From Taeniopygia guttata (taxonomy: Eukaryota > Chordata > Aves > Passeriformes > Estrildidae): DNA of 64,000 nucleotides. Below are positions 10,341 through 23,500 of the stretch, one piece after another. The position numbers and the translations under genes are program-made. Under the pieces are notes generated by a model. It was given only the letters and a program-made list of their open reading frames with translations. It had not been told where the DNA came from and did no database searches. How positions within the stretch are numbered: the stretch's first letter is position 1; each line of letters opens with the position of its first letter. The stretch covers positions 29,351,501-29,415,500 of the forward strand of contig NC_133032.1 of assembly GCF_048771995.1 (NCBI RefSeq), in the 5' to 3' direction.

Positions 10341-11320
10341 GAAAGCTTTGGGGCTTTTTTTTTATTGCTCTTCAAGACATCAATCATCTTTTCCTTTCCA
10401 GCTAGTCACCAAATGTTGGCATACTTACGAGAGACTCTTACAAGGCACTGTACAGAAATTGGAACAAGACTTTAACATATTTAAAGCAAAGTATTATGAG
10501 CCTCATTAGCTACTGAAGGACTAAGGAAGTAGGGTGATCCAAATCACAACATTCCATGGGCTGTGTCACTGATCTGGCTCAACCCCTCTCTCCTCCTGTC
10601 TCTCCCTGCCACAGGCCCGAAGCAGAGACCCTGCTTCCCCCTGTGTCAGATACATTGACTGTGGCAATGCAGTGGCTACTTCTACCTTATTGCTTGAGGA
10701 CTTCAATGTGAAATGTGCCCTGGCACTACTGAGAGCCATGACTTAAGCTAGATGCAAGGCTTCCAGATCCCCTGGTTTGAGCTGCTGGTTCTCACCTACC
10801 CTTACCTTACACGTGCAGTTAGAGAGACAGGTTTTTGCCCTATGCTCATGCCACACAGGAGAATAATCTGAGGCTAACGCTTATCCCCACTATTTTCAAG
10901 TAGTTTTTCTGTGTTCAGTTGAAGTTGTTGGATAAGGTAGACAGCATCTCCTGCTGCACCAGAGTCCACCAGAACCAGATATGTATTTGAAAACTAACAA
11001 ACAGAAAAGGATGATTATTGACAAATGTGGCAATATGACAACAGAAAGTGAATGGTGCCAGCAATTTATGTGCGCCCACTCCCGACATTGGGAATATTAG
11101 ACTTCCAGCTTGAAATAATTACTTTCTCTTGGGGTTCAGGAAGAAGAAAGTGTTGTCTTTGGGATTTATCCTGCCTGTTACAAAGCAAGAAAGAAAATAT
11201 ATTATACGCAGCTAACATAAAGGTTTTGAATTGTGCTGTCATATGCTGTGTGAACGAGAGATTTTACCTTACACTTCTCTCCACCTTAACTGGCTTTCTT
11301 AATGAACCCATTATTCCCTG
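10341..11320 (-). other. KANSL1L: KANSL1L 3' UTR (predicted)
   Basis: Non-coding sequence between the KANSL1L TGA (11323-11321) and the first minus-strand AATAAA. It has no long open frame continuing from the gene. The far end is inferred only from the signal. Confidence 0.5.
10361..10366 (-). terminator. KANSL1L: Candidate KANSL1L polyadenylation signal AATAAA
   Basis: TTTATT on the plus strand reads AATAAA on the minus strand. It is the first canonical signal downstream of the KANSL1L stop and would give a 3' UTR of about 960 bases. T-rich sequence follows on the minus strand. More distal signals cannot be ruled out. Confidence 0.5.
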
Positions 11321-11569
11321 TCACCTTTGTTTCCTTGTACCGTTGCTTCCCAGGCAAAGGCTTTTGCAGTCTTCTGACTCTTGGGTAGATTGTTTTCTTG
11401 GTGGATAGCCATTGTCTGGCAAAGCAGTGGGTGTGCCTGGAGTGCAGGAAGAGTTGCTGGGGAAAGTTGCACTTGACATTTCAGTCTGATTCGTTACTTG
11501 ATCTTGGCACAGTAAAGCTTCTACCTCTTCATCTTTTAGTGGAAAAACTCGAGGTTCCCACAGCCCAGA
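11321..11569 (-). CDS. KANSL1L: KANSL1L coding exon 15 (C-terminus, stop)
   Basis: Encodes residues 917-998, beginning [15 protein letters not shown], with LLCQDQ and later NGYPPRKQS, and ending GTRKQR-TGA. Human KANSL1L has SLWWERRAFPLKDED and ALLCQDE at the same place and ends near VKKNR. The acceptor is CTTTCAG and the exon starts in phase 0. The first Arg of the WERR motif is Pro here. Confidence 0.93.
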   Translation of the reverse strand, partial: SGLWEPRVFPLKDEEVEALLCQDQVTNQTEMSSATFPSNSSCTPGTPTALPDNGYPPRKQSTQESEDCKSLCLGSNGTRKQR

Positions 11570-14500
11570 CTGAAAGGAAGCAGAAGAGTAGGAGTGAGGG
11601 TGGAAAAGGGGTATAGAGGATAAAAAGGAATTTCAGTTGAGTCTGAACTGATTAACTGTGTGCAGAATCATGTGCTATCAAGTAACAAACAAGTGTCTTT
11701 CTTTACAGTGTTTGCAGGGCTCTTCAGATAAAGAATACAACACTGCCAGGCACCAAGATGTAAGCTGGCTGCGTAAGGGTTTGAAGCAATAATAGACCTA
11801 TCCTTGAACAGGCAAGGAAACACTTTTCCACAGTGCCAGACCATCAGGATGCCTGACCCCCCCTAATGACAAGGCCTGTCTGGACCCTTGGCCAACACCC
11901 CTGAAAAAAAGCCCAGCCTGAACCCAGTCCTTCCATATTTACCTCAAAAACATGTGCCATGTGTACTGAGCAATGAAACTTTTACTTGTTGACAGATCTG
12001 GGGTTAATTTACACAGCACAGCAATGTAGTTCTAAACAGGAGTACTACGTTCAGTACACATTAACTAGGCTGACAGCCTGAGATTCTGATCAGTGAGACA
12101 GGAGATTCTCTTCAGGTTTCTTTACTGTCACTAAATAACTGACCAGAGCTGAAAGCTATTGGAAGCACCCACCTTTTCTTCCTGGCTCTCCCTGCAGAGT
12201 GGTGCCATCCCTGAACAAACAGAGCTGTGAGCTTCCGAAGCTGGGTCAGGAGCAGGGTCAGCAGTGCAATGGTCTTTCTGCACCACGTCCTGGCTGTGTC
12301 GACCATCAGCATTTTTGCTGTAAGATCTAGTGCAGAATTAGAAATGAGTTTTAAGAGCTATTCCCTGACCTTTCACATTGCCATGAGCAGTTCACATTTT
12401 CTTTCCAAAGTGTTCAGTTTCTCCATACATGGTACCTCTATTCTGCTTGCTTAAACCAGAAGAGCAGAGGAAAACTGGTGTGGTTCTTGATCTTGTTGGC
12501 TGGAGCCAAAGCAAAGCACTATGTGGAGGAACTAAGTGGATAAAATGGGTTGGCCAGGCACACTCTGGCTGCAGACAGCTAGTGACTGGTGCCACTCCTG
12601 CATCTTGCTCCACATGCTCACCAGAACTGTGATTTTGGACAAAAGAAGTAAGTGAGCCAAAGGCTGTTCCAGTCGGGAGAGCAGCTTCACCCACAGGAGC
12701 TCGTGGGGTCCAAACTGTGCCACGTGCAACTTAAAGACAAGTCCTTGGGCTCCCCCTTACCACTTCTGCTCTGGACTCAAGTGCAAAGCAATCAAAAATG
12801 TACTAAGATTAAAAATTTTGACCTCACTTTTAATAGAAATTTAAACTAGGCATAAAATAGTGGCATACATCTGAAATGCCAGGTGAAAGCTTGACCTTGC
12901 TCACGTCAGTGAGCAGTTTACTTCTGAATTCAAGCAACACTAAGATTTTACCAAGGATTTCAGTTTCAAAATTAAGGTACACACAGAACATTTTATTTTT
13001 CAGTACACTTTCTAAAGTTAGGAGGTTTTCTGTTCAAAATTGCTTAAAATAAAGTTCCTCAATATGGCTTAGCTCTATTTTTATCCTGCATTGAAAAAAG
13101 CTATCTTTGACTATTTATTCCTAGTGTCATGGTTCACTTTAACACAAGAGTAGACACAAGGATATGATAAATGCTAGAAAAAGTTATTCCAACATTTAAA
13201 GGCTGCTTTTTGCCCTGGCAGACTGTGAAGTGATTTATGGGAATCATTTTCTCAGGGCCAAACTGCAAATGCAACATTTGTTCTGATATACACGACTTTT
13301 TGCAAGACTTTTAGTGATTATATTTAAATCTGATGAGTTCTGCACGAGATGGCAAGCCTGTGAGAATGAACCATTCACACAATGACTTTTTAAGTGTAAG
13401 GCCCTGGCACAGCCCAGGACCCTTAAGTAATAGTTCTCTGAACACTGTGGAGTTTCATCTGTCAGGTGAGTGAAGGAGGACTTATGATACACTGGGTGGC
13501 TAAAGTCATAGTAACTGGGAGTGTGCCTGACCCAGCACTGCTTTCCCTTACCAGCCACGAAGTTCAACATACCTGGTACTGTCCCTGATGAGTTAACCAG
13601 TGAATGCTGCTCTCATTTTCAAACCTCTGTACAGCATTCTGCCACTCCTGTACCACACCCCACACCAGGTTCAATAGGAAGGCTCTCATCAAAGCCAATA
13701 CACCTGCCTGCTGTTCCTCCTGGGCCAGCGGCTCTGCTCCCACAGCGACCACCTCGCGCGCTCTCTCTCTTCGTACTTGGTGTGGCGCAAGGAAAAGGCT
13801 TTGTCTGACAGGTCTTCTACCTGCAAGGAGACACAGGGAGGGCTGTTGTTGTCAGTATCACTGAAAACAGCACCAGCCAGTATTACATGTAATTCTGCAA
13901 AGGTCTGTTCAACAAACAAGAAGAGGCAACACAATGCTTTCACTACAAAGGTGCATTTACAAGAGCTCTGGTGTATGGGATGCTGTCATTTTAGCTTTAT
14001 TTATTTACAGGTCTGTGGTTGATCTGAATAGATATAGAAGTTATACCCCCTCCATGCAACTAACACATTTTTCTCTGTGGTGAGAGGCAGAAAATTTAGA
14101 GGACAAGCATTCATTTGCAAATCAAGGCAGTGTTAAAAGTACGTAATAAAGACAAGTAAAAATTCCAAGTTTCAAGAGATTGCCTTTGAAGGAGGCTGGG
14201 AGGCAGCAGGATTTGCCAGGTCCTCTTTAAGCACTGAGAAATAGGTTTGAGATCACCAAGGACTTTGATAACTCCACAGAGAGGAACTCGGTGAACCTGA
14301 GGTGCCACATTCCTGCTGTGAAACCAAGCAGAAAATGGCTTCTGCTTTGAAGACACTATTTCTTATCCAATGGTTTGCATGAGCAAGTACAGCTTAAACC
14401 AGCCCTAATGCAAGTACTTTACCTGCTCTAGTAAAACAAGAGCCAGCATTTTAGGTAAAGGATTGCACCCCGACTTTCACTGTGAAAGTACCACCCATGT

Positions 14501-17500
14501 TTTTCCGATGGCAACACGCCAGGAAATTTGTTCCTTACCCAGGGCTGGCTGAGGAGCACTTTGCTGCTCCTCCCCCTCACTCCCCTGATGGCAGGGGGAG
14601 TTCTTGACTGCATCCCTCCAGTACAGATCACAGTTGTTTCAAAGTGCTCCAAACCATTCAAAGTTCACCTAAAAAGCTGAGGCTGGCAGGAGCATTTGAA
14701 TGCTGCAGCCATGGATTTTATGCCAGCTAGTCCCAAATCAAAAGCTGAGAAATTCTTGGAAAGAACAATTCCTGGTCATAGGAGCTGTGAAGCTGCACTG
14801 CCAGATCAGTCCTAGACAAGAATTATGCTAGTAACTGGGGGCCCATGAAAATAAACTGCCTTTTTTTTTTTTTCTTTTCCTAAAGATAAATCCTCAGTGG
14901 TGTTGTACAAGTAACACCATTTGTCTTCCAACTGAGCCTACAAAATAGAGAACCAAATGCACGGTCCTCAGTGCAGTGCCAAGTAGTGCCATAGAGACCC
15001 TGGCAGTGCTCCATTTTGTGTGTTTCTGTGGAAGCCATCCCCATATCACGTCTCTCAGCACTGAGGTGGTGCACAGCCATTAGGGGTACAATTGGCAGGG
15101 TATCACAGCCAATCAGTGTGATCCCAAAGGCTTCATTTTGATTGGAATCAGACACAGGACCCATTTGCAGACTGTGACTGCCCAGGTCCTCCTCAGCCCA
15201 GCACTTGACAGGAGCCTTCAGACAAACAGTCTGCTTAGTTTGCTCATCTCATCACTCCTTGCTGAAGGCTCCTTCATTGCTTTTATTTATTTATGTTAAA
15301 CACAAACCACTTTGTTAGCTGCTGGTTTCCTTTCATGCAAGTGAACTTAATGGGCTTCCTCCTCTCTCTGAAATTCACCAGCTCTGTCACTTGGAGAGCA
15401 TCCAAACAAGGCTACATCTCAGTTCACATTCTGTCTTTCCAAGGTCAGTGATGTATAGCATGAAAGTGAGAATTTTATGAACTACAAAAGTGTCATTCCC
15501 GTAGGGGAAATACAGGGTTTTTCTGTCTCAGATTTCCTCTGAAGTGGAAACAAAAGATAATTTAGAAAGAAAAACTTAGAAATTTGAAAATATTTTTCTT
15601 AGCAAATTGCCAAAACTTTTTATGCTGGGAAGAGATTTCACTTTTAACAAGTTTCCATTCAAAAGCTAAGGTCCACATTCCTGTCCAAGTGAAGAGTTTT
15701 GAAAAATACAGAAATAAGCCTTGTTTGTTTTCCATAGCTGGTGACAGCATATTTAAGCACTTGTTTATTTAAAAAGAGTTCTACCCTATTCTTTTGAACA
15801 GTAAATTTTCTTATTTGAAAATTATTATCTGTTCTATGGATAAAAATTTCATTACATCAGAATAAAAGGTCTCTGCTTGGTTCACTACAGCCTCTGCCAC
15901 TCCCCAGCATTTCCTATAAGAATTTTAGATTAATTTTAAGTTCTGTAACAGGAGAAATTTGGTGTTTTTTCATCACTAAAGTTAGTTTGAAAAAGGAAAA
16001 AAGAAGTGTCATTCCTCAGTGGATGGATCTGGCAGGGATGTTGAGAGATGTGGGGAAGGCCTGTTTGTGAGGCGTGTCTAATGATTTCACTCAAAGAAAA
16101 CTAAGCTTTGGATCCCCCCATGACACTCCTACACACTGTGCATTAATGTTGAATAGCACCAGGAATATTTCTGAAAGGTTCTCAAAACAACAAAATCTCT
16201 GTTTCACTCTTTGGCTCCACAGGAAACTCTGAGTCATAGGCCATGAAAACACTTATGCAAAACTAATTGCACAAGGAATTACTCCAAAGATTGTTCATTA
16301 CTAAAACAACTATAAAATAAACTTGAATGTTACAACTGAGCCTTTCCAGAAGCTTTGACCTGGACAAAACAAATTAAAACCAAAACAAAACAGGAAAACC
16401 TGAGGCACACCCTCCCATGCCTTAAAGCAATAAGACTGCAAATTCATACATGCAAACCAGGAAACTCAAATGTTCTATTTCCAGAAAGTATTTTTAGAGC
16501 AAGTAATAGAGCAGACATAGATAGTAGATTAACTTTTGCATTGCCAGTTTTGTTCTTAAAATGCAAAATTTGCAGAAACAGTAAAAGGACCCATAAAAGG
16601 TAAGCTTTGTGTTCTCAAAGGCACAGTGAATAGGCCTGATTCCCAGAAAGTGCTGAGTTCCCATCCTTGGAAGCGTGGCTCACGTGCAGCACAACACATT
16701 GGGGACCCCACATTTATTTGTAACTTAGTAAATGCTGGATGCAGCTCTATTGCATGGCTATCTGCTGTTGCACTGAAATAATCTAAATAAAGAAGACAGA
16801 GAAGACGACAAAGATTAAGATGACAAAGACAACAAAGATGAAGAAGAAAAAAGTTATCCAGTAGCAGAAATCCCTGACTACTGCTTGACACAAGGACAAC
16901 TCTGAAGTTTCAAATTTAGCTATGCAGAAGATAGAGAAGTATAGAAACTATTATGTAGTACCATAAAAAAAAATTTAAAGTTGTATCATTTTTAACACCA
17001 CCACAGGCTACTAGGCAGTGAAGTAGAGAAGAAGAGCATTTTATATAAAAGCAGAAAGTATATTATGCTTTCCCTTGTGTTATGTGAATGACCTACTGAA
17101 GCTTGCCTTTACTTTAGCAATGGAGCAATTTCCTCATGTCTTTTTAAAAGCTAACTCAGTAGCAAATGTAATTCAGCTCAAAGCTAAAGGAAGTTGAAGA
17201 ATTATGATCAATCACCTTTTCTCCATACTCTAAAAAACATACAAACTAATTAACACAATCCCAAACGAAAGGGGGGAATTGGCAAAGGATGATTTACACA
17301 AACAAGATCATTAGCATTTTTCTCTGTCTGACATCTCTCCCCCTCATTCCACCCAGTGGCTGACAGATGATACAGAAGCAGTGGGCCACAGCAGGAGGCA
17401 AAGCTGCTGCATTGTTAACTCAAGTTATTTCCTGGCCAGAGGATGAATCATACACGATTGGGAATCATGCCAAACACAAATATACTGGGTGGGCTATTAA

Positions 17501-20500
17501 TTCAGACATTAGCCCATGAGCTCCAGAGAGAGATCTTCAGCAAAATACACTAAAAGCACAAGACAAGTCATCTCTATGGGATCTGAAATCTAAAGAAGAA
17601 ATCCACTGATTCCATGCAAGTTCCTTGCAGCCCTGAATGCAAATCACTGTTGAAATTCTTCACTCCTCCCAGAAACCAGGATGAAGACAGCAATGAACAG
17701 TAGATGCTCAAGGGACAGAGTGCCCTTGCTGCCTTTATTACTTATTTTTCAAATGGTTTAATTAAATATCCTTGCAGGAGAGTTCTCCTGTGTGTGGAAT
17801 TTGACCTTCTGGGTCCAAAGGAAGGACAGGCATGTTTCCTGCTAGCTGGAGGCTACTAACCCAGAAGTGGGTGGGTGGAAGTGACATAAATTTGACCACA
17901 GATTTCACAGGAATTTCTCAACTGCTCATTGGAAAAGGCGGGGACAGAGTAAGCTTTTCTCTTCCTTCCAGCCCACTGATGCTGCCAGATCAGTGCAACT
18001 ACACCAGGTAAGAAGTTGAGACCATGATGTTCTCCTAAAGGAAAGGTTATGGAGCAGGTAGCTACAGACCTATAAACCTCTGAGGAACTTGGTGCCTTTG
18101 TGGAGAGTGTATTTTCTACCTCAGGGAAGTGACATAATGATTTGTCTACTGACTTTAATGTAACCTTCTGCACTGCTACCTAAATGCCATCTTTTTCTTC
18201 TGCTATAGAAACTAAACCTCTGCTGTAGAGATTTTCTCAAATAGCAGCTTCAGAGCAGATACTGTGGATAAAGGCAGGAATACAAGTCCTACAGTTACAA
18301 ATGGTGATAGTGGTAGAGACTGGAGTGAGATTAAAGATGTCCAAAGGACAGCAAAATTGACAGGTTTCTGGAAAAGAAGCCACAAAAAGATTGGAAGGAC
18401 AGAAAATCAGCCTAGAGGCCTAACTTGCTGGCACATTCACCCCACGGTTAGGAAATGCCTCAAACCCCTGATTAGGGGAGAAAGTGACCCCCAGCTGCAA
18501 AGTTCATGGACATTCCCTGAAGAAAAAGGTAGATTCTTATGTCTGGAGGAAGAAAAACTAGCCCATGATCTGCAAACTTAGCTCAACAGGCAGACAGGAA
18601 ATGCTGAAGGTTATGTTGTTCCTGACAATGCAGAAAATTTTGTCCTAACAGGAGGGTTGTAGAAAAATAAATACTGAAAAGAAAACTGAGAAAACTTTCT
18701 GGACCCACAGGCAAGATGCCTGATTATCATATGAAGAGCAACATGCCATGGGAAGTGGCCATGGAAAGAGAGGATGAGGGAAGGACAGCCCTGGTGGCCC
18801 CAGGAGACACTGGAACAGGCAGCATTATAGTGCTCAGGAGCAGAGTGGACCTTTTAGGTTCACTGACAGCAGCAGCAAGGGGCAGAAGAGCCAGACAAAC
18901 AATGAACAAGGAATATTAATGGTATACTTCCATTTCTATCTTCCACTGGAGGGATAAAATATATTTTCACAATCACTTTATTTTTGAAACTTACTGGGAT
19001 TTGTATGGAGTTGGGGTTTTCAGAAAGAATATACCAATTACCCCAATTACATATTGTATCTACTTCAAATAAACCTATTGGTTTAATTAAAATACAGCCT
19101 ACCTCTTCTTCATCTGTTTGAGGTTTTTCTAAAGGCTGAAGTTCAACAACTCTCCAGCTAGAAATAAGACAAGGAAAATCAAATTAAGTTTAAGGTGCTG
19201 GTAACAGATGGCTGAAATTTCTATATTCCTTCCCCAACAAAGTATCTAACCTTTCCTTCTCCTAACACAGTCTTTAAGATATCCAATACAGTTTTAACAA
19301 TATTTTTCAACTTAAAAGACAATAATAAAGCAAATACATATTATGGATTTAAAGTACAGAACAAGTACATATAGCACTTCAGGCAATGTGCTACTAAGAC
19401 ACTGAAGTAAGCATAGGAGACCAATTACCCTGGTTTTGAAATCTAAAGATGTTCTCTTTCAAAAACAAAGGAGAAAAAGGTCCCTAGAATCATGGATTGT
19501 AGGCCTACGCTGTATGGGAAGAAATAAACTTATTCTACTGTATCAGAATGGCTAAATTGAAAAAAAAAAAGCTAAACCCATTTCTGTTAATTCAAAGAAA
19601 ATAGTTTACTACTTTCTTATGAACAGACAAAAAAAGACAGCAATCTCCAAAAAACCGTTCAGAGCTTATAAGCCTTATGGTATATTAAAGGCCATAACTA
19701 CAATTAAGATGATGTAAATCCACTTCTATTTTTAGCCAGTCTGTGCATCTCCCACATCCCTGTGCATATCAGACTATTTCTCTTGTGCTATCAGCTGTCC
19801 AGTCTTCCCACCACCTCAGTCACATGAACTGAAATGCACAGATAAAAACCCAAGTGCATGAAAAGATGATCTTTAATATCACAATATTTTCCACCTCCAT
19901 GTAAATGATATTCTTAGTTAATGTTCTCATGTTCATGTTCATGTCTTTGCAATTCAAGAGGTTGTGAACAAACCTTGGAGTAAGGATTTCTTTGTACTGT
20001 AGTTTCTCCAGCTTTGATGGTGCCACCAGTGACATGGGAATAACAATGTTGTCTATATCATAGGAGCTCTCACTTCTCAACCTCCTCCTGGAGTTATGCT
20101 GAACAATAAAATCACAAGAGGATAAGCTCAAATCACAGGAAAAATATTTTAGCAGAGAAACATTAGAACTTCACAAGGAGAAAGCCTGAACTTTAATGGT
20201 AACAGACTATTCTAAAGTGCACTTTATGTGTTCTTTGATGATGATTGATTCAGGGGAATAAAGGAGTGTGTGGTGTTTAACCAGTGTGGGACACACATTT
20301 TAACTCAACTCTGCATTAAAACATGACAATTCACAGAGCACCAGTAGACCGCTAGGCTTAGCAAAACCATGGGACCTGAATCTGAATATAATTCTGAATT
20401 TTCCATTAATTTCAGTAAAATAGTGTGTTTCTTTACATACTATGAGCCAGAGTTCTGCTGCTCCTCAGCAAATTATACACCAGGGATTTCGCCTGTATTT

Positions 20501-23500
20501 CTGCACAAAGGGTTTTAAATAGGGAAACTGAGAGTTAACAAATTTTGTGACTCTATTTGCACCGTGAGGCCATTTTATATAGCTGCACAAAAAAAAAAGG
20601 GTCATAAGTGCCCTAGTGTAAAACTGGGAACATAAATCACAGTGTACTTAATGAAATTTGGGAAAAAAAGGCACAATGCCAATAAATCAAATTTACACTC
20701 CAGTTATATGATCTGCAAAATTCTTTCATAACTAAGTACACATAACACAATTTGGGATAAATTAGTAAATGTGATCCACTTAATTCACTGTAAAAATGCT
20801 CTGCACTGTCATATGACACTAAATCAGATGTAAAAGGCATGTGGCTTTGGACTATTAATTTGCACAAATCTCTGTTGATATTTCAGTTGAGACTAATACA
20901 TTTTTAGTTTACCTGTGATGAAGTGCTGTGAGAGGGCCGAGACATGGCACTGACACTGCTTGTGGGAGTAAAACTGTTGTGGGACTCGGGCTCTGCATGT
21001 TGGAAGGAGAAGGTCTCAAACCGAGCGCTACTTTCGCCTGTCATAAAAAATAGCAATAAACAAGACATACTGCCTGTTGGCTATTAGACTGTAGAAATTT
21101 TTCCACACACTAACAGTAAAGTCATTTCTAGAAGCCTACAGTGAGCCACTTACAATTTACTGGATACTAAAAAAAACCATATAAATAAACACTTGCTATT
21201 CATCTTGTCATTGTTGCTCATATAACTCATTCCTCTTATTCTCTGAAGGATTTCTTCTCATTGAACCAGCTTCATATGGGCAAACCCTGACTCTTTTCTT
21301 CAGGAGCTGTCATAGACTACACACGCAGCAAATACCATCTGACTTAGATTCCCCTTGTTCCCCAGCAGCAGTTGGGGTGCATCGCACAAGTTCTCCCTGA
21401 CTGTTTCTTCCTTAATAAATGATAAAACTGGCAGCAAGGGTAACAAACAAAATCAGTTTTGATCTCCAAACCAATAGTGGTTTCTTCTGATTCACTGCTC
21501 CAGACAAATTGTAATTCCTGTTTACTCCCATTCAGTCCCAGTATAAGCAGCATTTAGAGGGATTCACAATTTAACCACCTGTTCTGCTTTCCTTCTACCT
21601 AATTTCGAGAAAGAAAGGAGAACTCAGACGTAATATACCAATGAACAAAAAGAATGAGTATATTCCAACATGGAAAAAGAGGTAAGACTGATCCTAAAGA
21701 CTGTATTACACAAGCTGGGTCAAGGTAATGAACTACCATCTCCCAGGCAGCTCTGCAACTCCCTGGCACACAGCTTTTATTTTTGGCCTTGTTCATTAGG
21801 CTGACCTTCCTCATGGATAATTTCTCCTAGACAGAGCCCAAATTAGGAATAAATATGTAGTACTACATTCATAGCACTAATAAGCTAGAACTTGTGCTCC
21901 TACTCATGAATGCACCACAGAACAGTTTTCTGGCACTGGGATGACACTCATGATAAAAGATTGCTTTTTTGGTTCCATTTATAAAAAAACTAAATACTAT
22001 TGTCAGAAGACTAATGGTAACTTCAAAAGGTTTATAGCAAGATGTTTTCTCTCTTACTAGTGCGCCCAAGTAACTGAAGCTGTTGATCTCAGTGCTCGTG
22101 ACTACACTTTGGGAAACTGCATCCACCCCTTGGGGACCAGCAAGTGGTCAGGGGAGCAAGTGGCATGGGAAACAGGGTCACTGGTGGTGAAAGGGGATAG
22201 AGCACAGCACCCCTTGGAGACAGGGCACAGAGTGCAAGAAAAGGCTGTACAGCAAAGCCAGGGCTGTACTGCACCAGGGGAAGGATTCAAAGGACAACCC
22301 TAACCTAAATCCAAAGCAGTTTTCAGTTTGCCCCCACACAGCTTTTATTCCCTCGGAGTGGGTTTTGGGGTTTGTTTTAATCCTCAATCATAATTTTTTA
22401 TTAATTCATCTCTGCAGTAATTCCTGTATCTCCACCTCTAGTGAAAGATTACAGTTTTGCCTGGATATGCACCAGCAGTTAATTTTTCCACAATGTTAAC
22501 TGATAATTTATACCTTTTCATTCTTTCCTAAGGGAAATTTTAAACTACTATGCTTTTGCTCAGTGATTTACTTTCTTCAAATATCTTGTGAAGAATTTTG
22601 CCAAAGGTTTTCCAAAAGTTACATAAATGAATCTGTAACAGAATCTGTTAGGCTTTACATTCTAACAGCCTGGAGAGGTAAGATGCCATTTATCTTTACA
22701 GTGGTGTGCTAAATTTTGTATCCCTACATTATTACATTATTCTACAGAACTTTTAGGGCACTTCCTATTAACTTACCAACTGCTGAAGTAAAGATTCAGT
22801 AGCTTAAAACACAACAGTAACAAGGGTAAAAACACAGTAAGAACAGGCTATCCACCAAGTCCTCTTAAAAGTCTGGAAGGGATCCAGAACCACAAATGAC
22901 AGTACACAACAAATGAAATATAGTGAACAAAGATGCCAGGAACAGTGAACGTTTCATTGGGCACATGACTTAACAGATAACTTTGCAATGTTTGTTTCAT
23001 TGACTACTATGAAAAAAATCCTTTTGTACTAAGAATGACACCCAGAATTAGAAGAACATAGTTGAACTTCTGAGCAGTTTCCTTTAAGAGTACTCCAAAA
23101 ATAAAGTACAGCAGCTTGTCTCATTCTGTATATACACTTAAGAAGATGATTACTATGCTTTAAAATAGCAAATTATTTTCATGATGTTCTAAGTCTGTTT
23201 CTTCATAAGTTTCATAACAGTATCCTTTTTGGAGACAGCTTTTAATTCTCAGAGCCCAGTGATATTCATACAGTACATATTTTAAAAGATGTAGTAGTCT
23301 CTTGCAATGCTCTTTTTCTCTTACCTACTGCTGTCTCACTTAGATGCCTTTTCTTTCTTCCTTCTGACAGCTGGTCAGGTGTTCCTAACACCAACTGAGA
23401 TTTGGAATTAGACAAACAGCCACTGCTCCACTGTTTGACAGAAACATTATAGTCTGTAACAGAAAAAGAATGTATCAAGTTGAGAAATTACTTTTCATCG

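Noticed and set aside
12112-12312. A 66-codon minus-strand frame starting MLMVDTART
   Set aside because: It overlaps KANSL1L exon 14 in the wrong frame. The correct frame reads [13 protein letters not shown] and joins its neighbours.
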